In this document: positions 56,546 through 64,000 of the stretch, piece by piece
Position numbering within the stretch: position 1 is the first letter of the stretch
How the letters are laid out: each line of letters begins with the position of its first letter
From: an uncultured Schlesneria sp.
Lineage (GTDB): Bacteria > Planctomycetota > Planctomycetia > Planctomycetales > Planctomycetaceae
Reading direction: 5' to 3'
Assembly: GCA_903858935.1 (NCBI GenBank)
Contig: CAIOKO010000111.1
Coordinates: 32,077 to 96,076 of the forward strand
DNA length: 64,000 nt
Notes under the pieces: generated by a model
What the model saw: only the letters and a program-made list of their open reading frames with translations
Told to the model about the DNA's origin: nothing
Databases searched by the model: none
Position numbers and translations under genes: made by a program

Positions 56546-57649
56546 ATGCGAATCGGAATCCCGCGTGAAGTGAAATCGGATGAATACCGCGTGGCTTTGT
56601 TGCCCGTTGGCGCTGACGAGTTGACGCGAGCCGGACACGAAGTTCTGGTTGAAACCGGAGCGGGTGCCGGAAGCGGGCTTTCGGACGAGATGTACTCGGC
56701 CAACGGAGCTCGTATCGCGGCAACAGCCGCTGAGGTCTGGGAATCCGCCGACTTGATTGTCAAGGTTAAGGAACCGCAGTCATTTGAGTGGCCGATGCTC
56801 CGCCCGGGTCAATTGATTTTCACTTACTTCCACTTCGCAGCCAGCGAAGAGCTGACAACCAACGTCTTGGCTCGCGGCGTGACGGCAATTGCCTATGAGA
56901 CGCTTCGCGGCCCCAAAGGGGACCTTCCCTGCCTGACTCCGATGAGCGAAGTCGCTGGTCGTATGAGCATTCAAGAAGGAGCGAAATATCTTGAACGACC
57001 CCAGTTGGGACGTGGCATCCTGCTTGCCGGAGTTCCCGGAGTTGCGCCCGCTCACATCGCGATTCTTGGAGGAGGTGTCGTGGGAAAAAACGCGGCTAGA
57101 ATCGCTGCAGGTTTCCAGGCAGACGTCGTGATCTTAGACGTTAATGTTGATCGGCTGCGATATCTTGAAGATATCATGCCGCCAAATGTCAACACGGTTT
57201 TTAGTGATCGTCACAACATTCGTGAGCAGTTGCAACTGGCAGACCTTGTCATTGGTGCGGTTCTGGTCGAAGGTGCCCGTGCACCTCGGCTCGTGACGCA
57301 CGAAGATCTGAAGCTGATGAAGCCGGGTGCGGTCATTATTGACGTTGCCGTTGATCAGGGGGGTTGCTTCGAAACAACTCGCCCGACGACCCATTCCAGC
57401 CCGACCTATGTCGTGGAAGGGATCGTCCACTATTGCGTAACGAATATGCCTGGAGCCGTCGGGCGAACCAGCACACACGCTTTATGTAACGTCACTCTTC
57501 CCTATGTTCTACGACTTGCGAATCAGGGGCTGGCAGCGACCGCTGCAGCTGACCCGGGATTCGTAAATGCGATTAACATGCACAAAGGTGCGATTACAAA
57601 TAAGCCGGTTGCCGAGACGTTTAAAATGCCGTTTTCAGCGTTTCGCTAA
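56546..57649 (+). CDS. ald: Alanine dehydrogenase
   Basis: 367 residues. Interconverts L-alanine and pyruvate plus ammonia with NAD. Typical sequence from the first residues (MRIGIPREVKSDEYRVAL) with the substrate arginine in EYRVAL, the lysine in IVKVKEP, the histidine in FTYFHFAAS, the Rossmann motif ILGGGVVGKNAARIA and the aspartate in DVAVDQGGCFET. The length matches the family. Starts 15 bases after the preceding gene's stop and ends overlapping the convergent permease by four bases. Confidence 0.96.
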   Translation: MRIGIPREVKSDEYRVALLPVGADELTRAGHEVLVETGAGAGSGLSDEMYSANGARIAATAAEVWESADLIVKVKEPQSFEWPMLRPGQLIFTYFHFAASEELTTNVLARGVTAIAYETLRGPKGDLPCLTPMSEVAGRMSIQEGAKYLERPQLGRGILLAGVPGVAPAHIAILGGGVVGKNAARIAAGFQADVVILDVNVDRLRYLEDIMPPNVNTVFSDRHNIREQLQLADLVIGAVLVEGARAPRLVTHEDLKLMKPGAVIIDVAVDQGGCFETTRPTTHSSPTYVVEGIVHYCVTNMPGAVGRTSTHALCNVTLPYVLRLANQGLAATAAADPGFVNAINMHKGAITNKPVAETFKMPFSAFR

Positions 57650-58827
57650 TTTTTCAAAACTCTGTGAATGTAGTACCCACCAGCGATCAGCAAAGCCAGA
57701 TTCGCCAACCAGGCAGACCAGATTGGATCGATCTGGCCGCTCTTGGCCATATTCTGAGTCATCATCGCGATCGGGTAGTAAACCGTCAGTATTGGAAGGA
57801 AGCAGAACAAGAAACAAGTGAGAAACTGCTTCTTCGCCATCAGGATCGCGAAGGGACTACCGAGTAATACGAAAAAGAAGCAACTGACGGACATTGCGAA
57901 GCGATTATAGTATTCAGTCCTGAGTCCGTAGATTGAGTTGGTGGCCGCTTCGATCCCACCCTGATGTCCGCGAAAGCTGTTGCTCAGAATTCCGTCGAAA
58001 TCCCCCCTTGCTAATGCAAACGATGCCTCAACGGCTTGCTTACGCCTGAGCTCAACTTGACGTTGTTTCATCGTTTCCATTTCACGCATCAGTTCTTGCG
58101 TGCGCAAGACACGGTTTCCCGCAGATTCCCCATGACGAGGAAGATGCTGGGGAATACGGTCGTGTTCGAGATAAAATGTTGAATTCTTTCCAGCAAAATT
58201 CCCCTGCATGCCCCAGAGGCTGAGGTAGAACGTCTGATTTTTCACATCAAATTCGATCTGGGCTTCACTCGCCTGCATAATCACCGATTGGCCGCCCCGC
58301 GGGGTGTATTTAATCGTGGGGTGGATCAATGTCCTTCCTTTAACTCCCGTCACGTTGATCGTGATCCCGTGATCCTTGTCGTTAATCTGGTTCTCTGTTC
58401 GCAACTTGTCGAAGATGATGTCTTCGATGGCCAGAGCGACGATGCGTTCGATGTTTCCAAACGACCATGGGATGATTTGATCGGTCAGGAATAGCGCCAA
58501 AACACTCAGGATTCCTGCCAGAAAGAACGAGGGCCACATCAGATGCATGACGTGAATTCCCGCTGCACGAACGGCAATAATCTCGTTATCGCCAGCCATC
58601 CGGCCGTAGACCACGCAGACGCTTAAAAGAAGAGTCGCGGGAATTGTGTAGGGCATCAGGCTCGGAATGACATATGGCATGATTTGCAAAACCTGCCAGA
58701 TACCGAGATCGAACTTTCTTGCTTCGCCAAAAACTCCGACAAAGACGAGTAGCAGCGTAGAAATGGTGATCAGTCCGCCGAAAACGCGGAGCAACTCCAC
58801 CATGACATAGCGTTCCACTTGCCGCAT
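57646..58827 (-). CDS. LptF/LptG family permease (YjgP/YjgQ)
   Basis: 393 residues. Helices at the N-terminus (LLRVFGGLITISTLLLVFVGV, then IPSLMPYTIPATLLLSVCVVYGRMAGDNEI) and three near the C-terminus frame a beta-jelly-roll periplasmic domain (residues about 130-260, GVKGRTLIHPTIKYTPRGG). With LptB, such permeases extract lipopolysaccharide from the inner membrane. The DNEI segment and the FVLLGSPFAILMAKK segment are typical. Only one permease is present here; the partner is not adjacent. Starts with ATG at 58827, divergent from queC. Confidence 0.88.
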   Translation of the reverse strand: MRQVERYVMVELLRVFGGLITISTLLLVFVGVFGEARKFDLGIWQVLQIMPYVIPSLMPYTIPATLLLSVCVVYGRMAGDNEIIAVRAAGIHVMHLMWPSFFLAGILSVLALFLTDQIIPWSFGNIERIVALAIEDIIFDKLRTENQINDKDHGITINVTGVKGRTLIHPTIKYTPRGGQSVIMQASEAQIEFDVKNQTFYLSLWGMQGNFAGKNSTFYLEHDRIPQHLPRHGESAGNRVLRTQELMREMETMKQRQVELRRKQAVEASFALARGDFDGILSNSFRGHQGGIEAATNSIYGLRTEYYNRFAMSVSCFFFVLLGSPFAILMAKKQFLTCFLFCFLPILTVYYPIAMMTQNMAKSGQIDPIWSAWLANLALLIAGGYYIHRVLKN

Positions 58828-59108
58828 GAAAGAAGCTTCGTCTCAAAGAAGTAATGGCCTGAAAACGAGCCGTCGTATATGCGAACCCTTAGAGTTTGGT
58901 CAAGATGGGTTCTGTAGCGTGTGAATCGCCTGAAAATCAGGTGCGATGTCGGTTGGATTCTCTCCGCATTATCAGATTGCACTCGGCGACTCGTCACGGA
59001 AAACCATTTGTTAGAATCCGAAATCTCAAGCGATGCACTTGCCGCAGTCGCCCCTACCTGCTGAGATCGCTGTATCGAGACGGTTTTTTATTGTTTGGGC
59101 GAACTGAA

Positions 59109-59807
59109 ATGAATGCGGTTTCTCGAAAAGCGGTTGTACTAGTGAGCGGCGGGTTGGATTCTGCGACAATTCTTGCGATTGCTGCCAAAGACGGATTTGA
59201 ATTGAATGCCCTGAGCTTCGACTACGGACAACGGCATCGATTCGAGCTTGAAGCCGCTCGGCGTGTCTGTGCCGCGGCGAACGTGGCCCGGCATATTACC
59301 GTGCCGCTCGACTTGCGAGCGTTCGGCGGGTCGGCATTAACAGACGATATCGACGTCCCGAAGGATCGGTCGGAATCGGAAATGTCGGGCGGGGTGCCAA
59401 TCACCTATGTCCCGGCTCGAAATACAATCTTCCTGTCGGTGGCACTTGGCTGGGCAGAAGTTCTGGGTGCCATGGATCTGTTCATCGGCGTCAACGCCGT
59501 GGATTATAGTGGTTATCCTGATTGTCGTCCTGAGTTCATCGCGGCATATCAACGGCTGGCAAATCTTGCAACGAAGTCAGGGGTTGAGGGAACGGCTGCC
59601 TGGAAAATACATGCGCCGCTCGTATCACTTTCGAAGACGGAAATCATTCGTCAGGGAATCGAACTGGGTGTCGACTATTCATTAACGCACAGTTGCTATG
59701 ACCCCGATCCAAAAGGTCGATCGTGTGGACACTGTGATTCGTGCCAGCTTCGAATGAAAGGGTTCGCCGACGCAGGCCTTGTCGACCCAGCCTCCTACGT
59801 TCAATAG
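59109..59807 (+). CDS. queC: 7-cyano-7-deazaguanine synthase
   Basis: 232 residues from ATG 59109; the frame is open further upstream but the extra residues are not family-like. Converts 7-carboxy-7-deazaguanine to preQ0 with ATP and ammonia, a step of queuosine synthesis. The PP-loop [11 protein letters not shown], the SFDYGQRH strand, PARNTIFLS, and the zinc ligands [10 protein letters not shown] plus an upstream Cys in THSCYDPD are all present. No preQ1 riboswitch was recognised in the 280-base leader. No other queuosine genes adjoin. Confidence 0.96.
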   Translation: MNAVSRKAVVLVSGGLDSATILAIAAKDGFELNALSFDYGQRHRFELEAARRVCAAANVARHITVPLDLRAFGGSALTDDIDVPKDRSESEMSGGVPITYVPARNTIFLSVALGWAEVLGAMDLFIGVNAVDYSGYPDCRPEFIAAYQRLANLATKSGVEGTAAWKIHAPLVSLSKTEIIRQGIELGVDYSLTHSCYDPDPKGRSCGHCDSCQLRMKGFADAGLVDPASYVQ

Positions 59808-59952
59808 GATCCCTGCTGGTTTGCGGCGGTCGGTTTGCTATAGTTCATTCATCGACCCGTTCGCGCGGGATATGGACCTCCGGTCGAGCTCTCGTGCGTT
59901 CTGATTTTGAATTCCGATCCCGATTGTTTCCACCACCTTGTGCGGCGACTTC

Positions 59953-60906
59953 ATGACCGTCATTACTATTCGCGATCATCTCAGCGGCTCAACTGCACGA
60001 ATCCTTCCCGACCTCGGGTTTAACTGCTTCGAGTTTCAGGCTGTCGTTGGGGATAACACGGTCGATGTCCTGGATTCGGTCCCGAATTTTGAGTCAGGAA
60101 CTGAACAACCCAGCAGCAGTGGGATTCCAATCCTGTTTCCATTTCCCAACCGAATCCGCGCCGGCAAATTCTCCTGGAACGGATATGACTACGTCTTGCC
60201 TGGTACAGACAAATGGGGAAATGCGATTCATGGATTGTGTATGGATCGGCCTTGGCGCATTGTGCGGCAATCTGATGATTTTGTGACCGGCCAGTTTCAA
60301 CTGAGCGTCGATGCCCCGGATCGTCGATCACTTTGGCCTGCCGATTTTGTTATTGAAGTCGACTACGAACTTGTGCGATCACGGCTGCGAGCCAGATTTC
60401 GAATCTTGAATCCTGATAGTCGGCCGCTTCCCTGGGGATTGGGAACTCACCCCTACTTTAAAGTGCCGTTGACTGCCGAAAGCCGATACGACGACTGCCT
60501 GGTCGAAGTTCCCGCCCAAAAGCGTTGGGAGCTCAAAGACTGTTTGCCAACGGGAAAGACCATCGCCCTGGACGATTCTAACGATCTGCGCGACGGAGCT
60601 TACCTGAACGTCCTGAACCTGGACGATGTTTACACGGGGTTGGAATGTGACGGTCCGCAATTCGATTGTCTGGTCATGGATGAATCAGCCGGACTGCAGG
60701 TGACTCTGACATGCCCACCAATCTTTCGAGAAATCGTCGCGTTCACTCCGCCTAATCGATCTGCCGTTTGTCTTGAACCGTATACTTGCCCGACGGATGC
60801 GGTAAACTTACAGACGAGCGGCCTCGACGTCGGTTGGCGAGTCTTGGGGCCGGGCCAGGAATTTCATACTTGGATCGATCTTTCCGTAGGATCGGTGATC
60901 GTATGA
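59953..60906 (+). CDS. Aldose 1-epimerase family protein
   Basis: 317 residues from ATG 59953 (a TTG at 59938 is also in frame). Galactose mutarotase-like beta-sandwich with the key residues expected of the family: Arg in FPFPNRIRAGKF, His in NAIHGLCMDRPW, His in WGLGTHPYFKVP, and Glu in VCLEPYTCPTDA. These enzymes interconvert alpha and beta anomers of sugars. The next gene starts 14 bases after its stop and may be co-transcribed, although its product has no link to sugar metabolism. Confidence 0.88.
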   Translation: MTVITIRDHLSGSTARILPDLGFNCFEFQAVVGDNTVDVLDSVPNFESGTEQPSSSGIPILFPFPNRIRAGKFSWNGYDYVLPGTDKWGNAIHGLCMDRPWRIVRQSDDFVTGQFQLSVDAPDRRSLWPADFVIEVDYELVRSRLRARFRILNPDSRPLPWGLGTHPYFKVPLTAESRYDDCLVEVPAQKRWELKDCLPTGKTIALDDSNDLRDGAYLNVLNLDDVYTGLECDGPQFDCLVMDESAGLQVTLTCPPIFREIVAFTPPNRSAVCLEPYTCPTDAVNLQTSGLDVGWRVLGPGQEFHTWIDLSVGSVIV

Positions 60907-60920
60907 GGGATTAAGAAATC

Positions 60921-63704
60921 ATGTCGAAAAATAACATCCGAACCTTGGTTCCGTTGGCTGCCTGTATTACGTTTCTCATAGCGCAACCGATCGGCCTCCC
61001 TCACGCCGTTTTGGCGCAACAAGACGCTCAGAAACCCGAAACTTCGACCGACCCGGCTTCGCTGAGGAAACTGGTTGAACGAATTAATAAGTTGGAAGTG
61101 GAAGTTGATCGCCTGAAGAACGGGGCTCCCACAGTCGCAACGGGTGTTGATCAGCAAATCTTGGCAATGCTGGATGTCGCCCACTTAGGACTCTTCTTTT
61201 CAGGCAACGGCCAGACTCGATATTTAGTGCTGCATGTGATGCTGGCCAACACAACCAAGCAGGCATTCACGATCGCTCGCGACCAGGTGATCGCCGAGAT
61301 TGACGGTGAAGAGCGAAAGCTGAAGGACATCCCGCAGCAACTGCAGAATTTCCAGTTTCAGTCAGGAAAACAGCAGTATCAGATTTCGACGATGAAGCCG
61401 TTGAAAGAATGGAAGCTTCCTGCCGGTGGTCAGACGGGGATCTGGATGGTTTACACCGACCTGCCTATTGGGCCCAACGTTCCCAAATGTGTTCTGAAAA
61501 TCAAGCTTGGGGATGTCACCAAAGAAATCAATGTAAACGAACTGCAACGCGCTCAGTTAAGTCTTGACGTCGCGCGAATCGGGCCGAAACAAAGCCTGGC
61601 TCTGTTCACGATCAGCGGGGCTATTAATACGTTTAATGCGGGATCATTTGTTGATGAGTTAGATGCTGTTGTTGCGCAGAAGATTGCCCGGGTTGTCGTA
61701 AGGTGGGTCGACGGAGCGACACCGCCTGATCCTCAATTGATGAATTGGTTGCAAACCGCCGCCGCAGGAAATCACGGCAACAACGTCAACCAGTTGTTTC
61801 CTGCGATTCCAGCTGCGATTCAAGAATTTCATCTCACCGAATTCCCTGTCAGCGACGACGTTCAGACCCGGAATCAAGGGTTTGCCATGCGCGTACCCGG
61901 CCAGGTTCGTATGCATAAAACATCCTCCGAATCGGTCGGGGCGGCATTGAGGACCGCCTACCTCAATCTACCTCGCGATGAATTGCTCAAAGAAATTCGA
62001 ACAGGACACCCGTTATCGCGGGCGGCTGCACTGGCTTACGGTGGCGGCCGACTGGATATCGAAAACCTACCCCAAATTTTTGAATGGGCTGAAGAGAAAG
62101 ACCCCGAGTTCCAAAAGGCAGCACTGCAAGCCCTCAGCCACTTTGGTGAGCCGCAGGCGGTCGAAAAGCTGGTTTTGTATGCAAAACGGAATGTTGAACC
62201 ACTGTCGTCAGCCGCGATTGAGAGCCTTGCCGGGTCACGATTCGGAGCGGCGCACGATGCTTTGCTTGCGTTGTTGAAAAACGAACCTGCGGAATCGAAG
62301 AAAAAGATTGTGCAGGTGCTTGCCAAGTACCCTCGCCCCATCTGGTCCGACGCGCTATATGACTTTGTGTCAAATGGCCCGGCGGGAATGGATACTGAAT
62401 CCCTGAAGGCTCTCGTTCAAGTCGGCCATCCTCAATTGGTTGATGTCCTCGAACGAGCACTCAAATCACCCGACAAAGTCATTCGCGATCAGGCGTTCCA
62501 GACTTTGTCACAGCGAAACGATCAGCGGAGCGAAACTCTATCGATCGAATACGCACTGAAGATGCTGGAATCCGGGCCACCGGACGTGAATGTGGTTCAA
62601 TTGCTCTCTCGGACGAAAGATGCTCGGGCCATCCCATTACTGTTGAAACAATTGGAATCGGGTAATGACCGCGTTACGACAATCAACCTGCTTATTCAAT
62701 TGGGTGACATGGAGGTGGCCGAGAAGCTGGTCCAAAAATACATCTCGTTGAACAACAACGAAAAAGTTCAAATTCTGCAGGGGCTGAAGATTTTTCGCCA
62801 CACGAAATTCCGTGAATTATGTGGTGACGCACTTTTATCGAACGACAATCAACTTGTCACGACCGCCGCGACGGCATTGACTGCGGACGGAAGTCCTGAA
62901 GGGGAAAAACTGCTGATCGCGGCGATCGAGAAACAAAGAACGAATCATCTACTCGGAAATATCATGCAGGCATTGGCGAACTTTGGAACACCAACTGCTC
63001 GTGCTGCGTTGATTAAGGCGCGAGACTCCGGCGACCCTAGTAAAAGGAATTATGCCAATTCAGCCCTTTTGGCTTTACGTCAACGTTCCCCGGGATTTCA
63101 GTACGCATTCCAGGGAGATACGTTTAGCAAAAACCAACAGGAAAAGGAGGCAATGGAAGCGTACAACATGGCCCTTCAACTCGATGCCGAACTCCCCGAA
63201 GCTTACCTTGGCCGTGGCCAGTTGTTCATGAAACAAGAGAAATTCGCAGAAGCCAGTAAAGACTTTGATAAAGTCATTGAACTCAAGCACGAGCCCCAGT
63301 TTCCAAGTGAATTCGCGACAAGCTTCGCAATCGCTCGAATAGCTGACGGACGACTTGCCGAAGGATTGAAGTATCTCGAAGAACATCGCCCTGTGGACGA
63401 CCCACGTGACCCCAACAGAAAGGCTTCGAATGCTCTGTTTCTTTATAACTCGGCCTGTGCCTACTCACGAGCAGTAGAGCAAGTTGACAAGCAGGCTGAC
63501 CTGCCTGACAGAGCCACCGTTCGCGAAGCGTATCGCAAACGAGCGGTCACCGACTTGCGAGAATCATTCAAACAGGGCTTCGATGATTACACATGGATGG
63601 CAAAGGACCCCGATTTCAAAATCCTGCGAGATGACCCCGACTTCAAAAAGATCCTTTCAGAGAAGCCTGCCGAAAGCCCCGAAGAAAAGCCCGCAAAACC
63701 TTAA
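60921..63704 (+). CDS. Large exported HEAT and TPR repeat protein
   Basis: 927 residues. A signal peptide (VPLAACITFLIAQPIGLPHAVLA) is followed by a short coiled coil (residues about 45-70, LRKLVERINKLEVEVDRLK), a beta-type region (residues 85-290) and HEAT repeats from about 350 to 715 (for example EFQKAALQALSHFGEPQAVE). The C-terminus has TPR repeats (FSKNQQEKEAMEAYNMALQ, PEAYLGRGQLFMKQEKFAEA) and ends in a Glu/Lys/Pro tail. A periplasmic scaffold role is likely; no enzymatic motif seen. A hairpin follows at 63724. Confidence 0.82.
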   Translation: MSKNNIRTLVPLAACITFLIAQPIGLPHAVLAQQDAQKPETSTDPASLRKLVERINKLEVEVDRLKNGAPTVATGVDQQILAMLDVAHLGLFFSGNGQTRYLVLHVMLANTTKQAFTIARDQVIAEIDGEERKLKDIPQQLQNFQFQSGKQQYQISTMKPLKEWKLPAGGQTGIWMVYTDLPIGPNVPKCVLKIKLGDVTKEINVNELQRAQLSLDVARIGPKQSLALFTISGAINTFNAGSFVDELDAVVAQKIARVVVRWVDGATPPDPQLMNWLQTAAAGNHGNNVNQLFPAIPAAIQEFHLTEFPVSDDVQTRNQGFAMRVPGQVRMHKTSSESVGAALRTAYLNLPRDELLKEIRTGHPLSRAAALAYGGGRLDIENLPQIFEWAEEKDPEFQKAALQALSHFGEPQAVEKLVLYAKRNVEPLSSAAIESLAGSRFGAAHDALLALLKNEPAESKKKIVQVLAKYPRPIWSDALYDFVSNGPAGMDTESLKALVQVGHPQLVDVLERALKSPDKVIRDQAFQTLSQRNDQRSETLSIEYALKMLESGPPDVNVVQLLSRTKDARAIPLLLKQLESGNDRVTTINLLIQLGDMEVAEKLVQKYISLNNNEKVQILQGLKIFRHTKFRELCGDALLSNDNQLVTTAATALTADGSPEGEKLLIAAIEKQRTNHLLGNIMQALANFGTPTARAALIKARDSGDPSKRNYANSALLALRQRSPGFQYAFQGDTFSKNQQEKEAMEAYNMALQLDAELPEAYLGRGQLFMKQEKFAEASKDFDKVIELKHEPQFPSEFATSFAIARIADGRLAEGLKYLEEHRPVDDPRDPNRKASNALFLYNSACAYSRAVEQVDKQADLPDRATVREAYRKRAVTDLRESFKQGFDDYTWMAKDPDFKILRDDPDFKKILSEKPAESPEEKPAKP

Positions 63705-63723
63705 TCGATTCATCGAAATAACT

Positions 63724-63744
63724 TCCGCGTGATATCGACGCGGA
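63724..63744 (+). terminator. Hairpin after the HEAT/TPR gene
   Basis: Perfect 7-bp stem TCCGCGT / ACGCGGA with a seven-base loop, 20 bases after the stop, followed by TTTC. A plausible weak intrinsic terminator. Confidence 0.45.
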
Positions 63745-63944
63745 TTTCAGACGCCGATCGGTTGTCAAGCTGTTCTTTGGTTCGATTCAATCGAGTTTTC
63801 TTTGCCGCAGCAGATGTGCGTTGAGAGAGTTAAAAACCTTTTTCGGCGAGAGGAAGCCACTAGAGGTTATTTCAAAACCCAAATTTGCAATAAATACTAT
63901 GGCAGGCAATTTGCATTCCAATGAGGGAGAAAGGAGACCCTCGC

Positions 63945-64000
63945 ATGCATTTTACCCTGTCACAGTGGCCCCAACGACGGCGGCCGAATACGACAGGGTC
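63945..64000 (+). CDS. Possible start of a next gene, cut by the window end
   Basis: An ATG at 63945 has a strong ribosome binding site (GAAAGGAGA, 63929-63937) at good spacing. The 18 complete codons visible are open, but are too few to identify a family. Confidence 0.35.
   Translation, partial: MHFTLSQWPQRRRPNTTG

Noticed and set aside
58828..59108. preQ1 riboswitch before queC
   Set aside because: No compact hairpin plus A-rich tail over the start site as expected; the start region lacks the pattern.
1..64000. tRNA, rRNA, CRISPR arrays and insertion sequences
   Set aside because: No tRNA T-loop in a cloverleaf context, no rRNA-like stretch, no regularly spaced repeats and no transposase frames were seen on reading both strands; a dedicated search tool could still find a weak case.

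Overview
The window looks like chromosomal DNA of a planctomycete, probably of the Planctomycetaceae or a close relative. The evidence is a DUF1559 protein with a type IV pilin-like N-terminus paired with a small carboxypeptidase-regulatory-like lipoprotein, a secreted formylglycine-type sulfatase, secreted HEAT/TPR proteins, a leucine-rich repeat protein, a multihaem RoxA-like lipoprotein, many GTG/TTG starts and loosely packed genes on both strands. I found no rRNA, tRNA, CRISPR array, transposase or prophage. This is inferred from family content only.

Layout. 1-6.2 kb: 3' part of a RoxA-like cytochrome lipoprotein, a GNAT acetyltransferase, an overlapping DUF6940/DEDDy exonuclease pair and a CocE-type hydrolase. 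6.5-13.7 kb: dcd, metH, molybdate ABC genes modB-modC without modA, and a lipoprotein. 13.9-18 kb: a probably decaying LRR gene, a sulfatase and a glutamine-amidotransferase-like secreted protein. 18.5-24.6 kb: large membrane protein, ABC-2 permease and HEAT protein. 24.7-32.9 kb: TPR membrane protein, DUF1559 pair, ABC ATPase with a new small ORF upstream, HGSNAT-like membrane protein and FHA protein. 33-37.4 kb: an orphan contractile-tail tube protein, a tandem-GDPD phosphodiesterase and an NCS2 permease. 37.4-43.9 kb: gene remnants, then an apparent operon for periplasmic methionine-sulfoxide repair, then an isoaspartyl peptidase/asparaginase. 44.5-50.3 kb: HTTM protein pair, glycosyltransferase, and a protease-LamG-SirB1 fusion. 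50.5-64 kb: FtsX-type permease, thioredoxin, hisD, a low-complexity surface protein, ald, an LptF/G permease, queC, an aldose epimerase and a large HEAT/TPR protein.

The most interesting unit is 38.3-42.5 kb on the minus strand. It comprises a methionine-rich lipoprotein, a DUF1223 thioredoxin-fold protein, MsrP (Tat-exported molybdoenzyme), and an MsrQ haem membrane domain fused in one chain to a ferredoxin-NAD(P)H-reductase module and a plant-type [2Fe-2S] domain. It resembles the MrpX-YedY1-YedZ1 hypochlorite-scavenging operon of Azospira, but carries its electron supply covalently attached. The modBC genes in the same window could feed the molybdenum cofactor of MsrP. The operon is bracketed by an intact asparaginase gene and a decayed copy of its 3' end in the same orientation.

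Other notable items are tandem RoxA-like units in one lipoprotein, the HtrA-like/LamG-like/SirB1 fusion, a 17-bp palindrome in a divergent promoter region, and several unusual start sites (GTG for dcd and msrP, TTG or ATT for the NCS2 permease).
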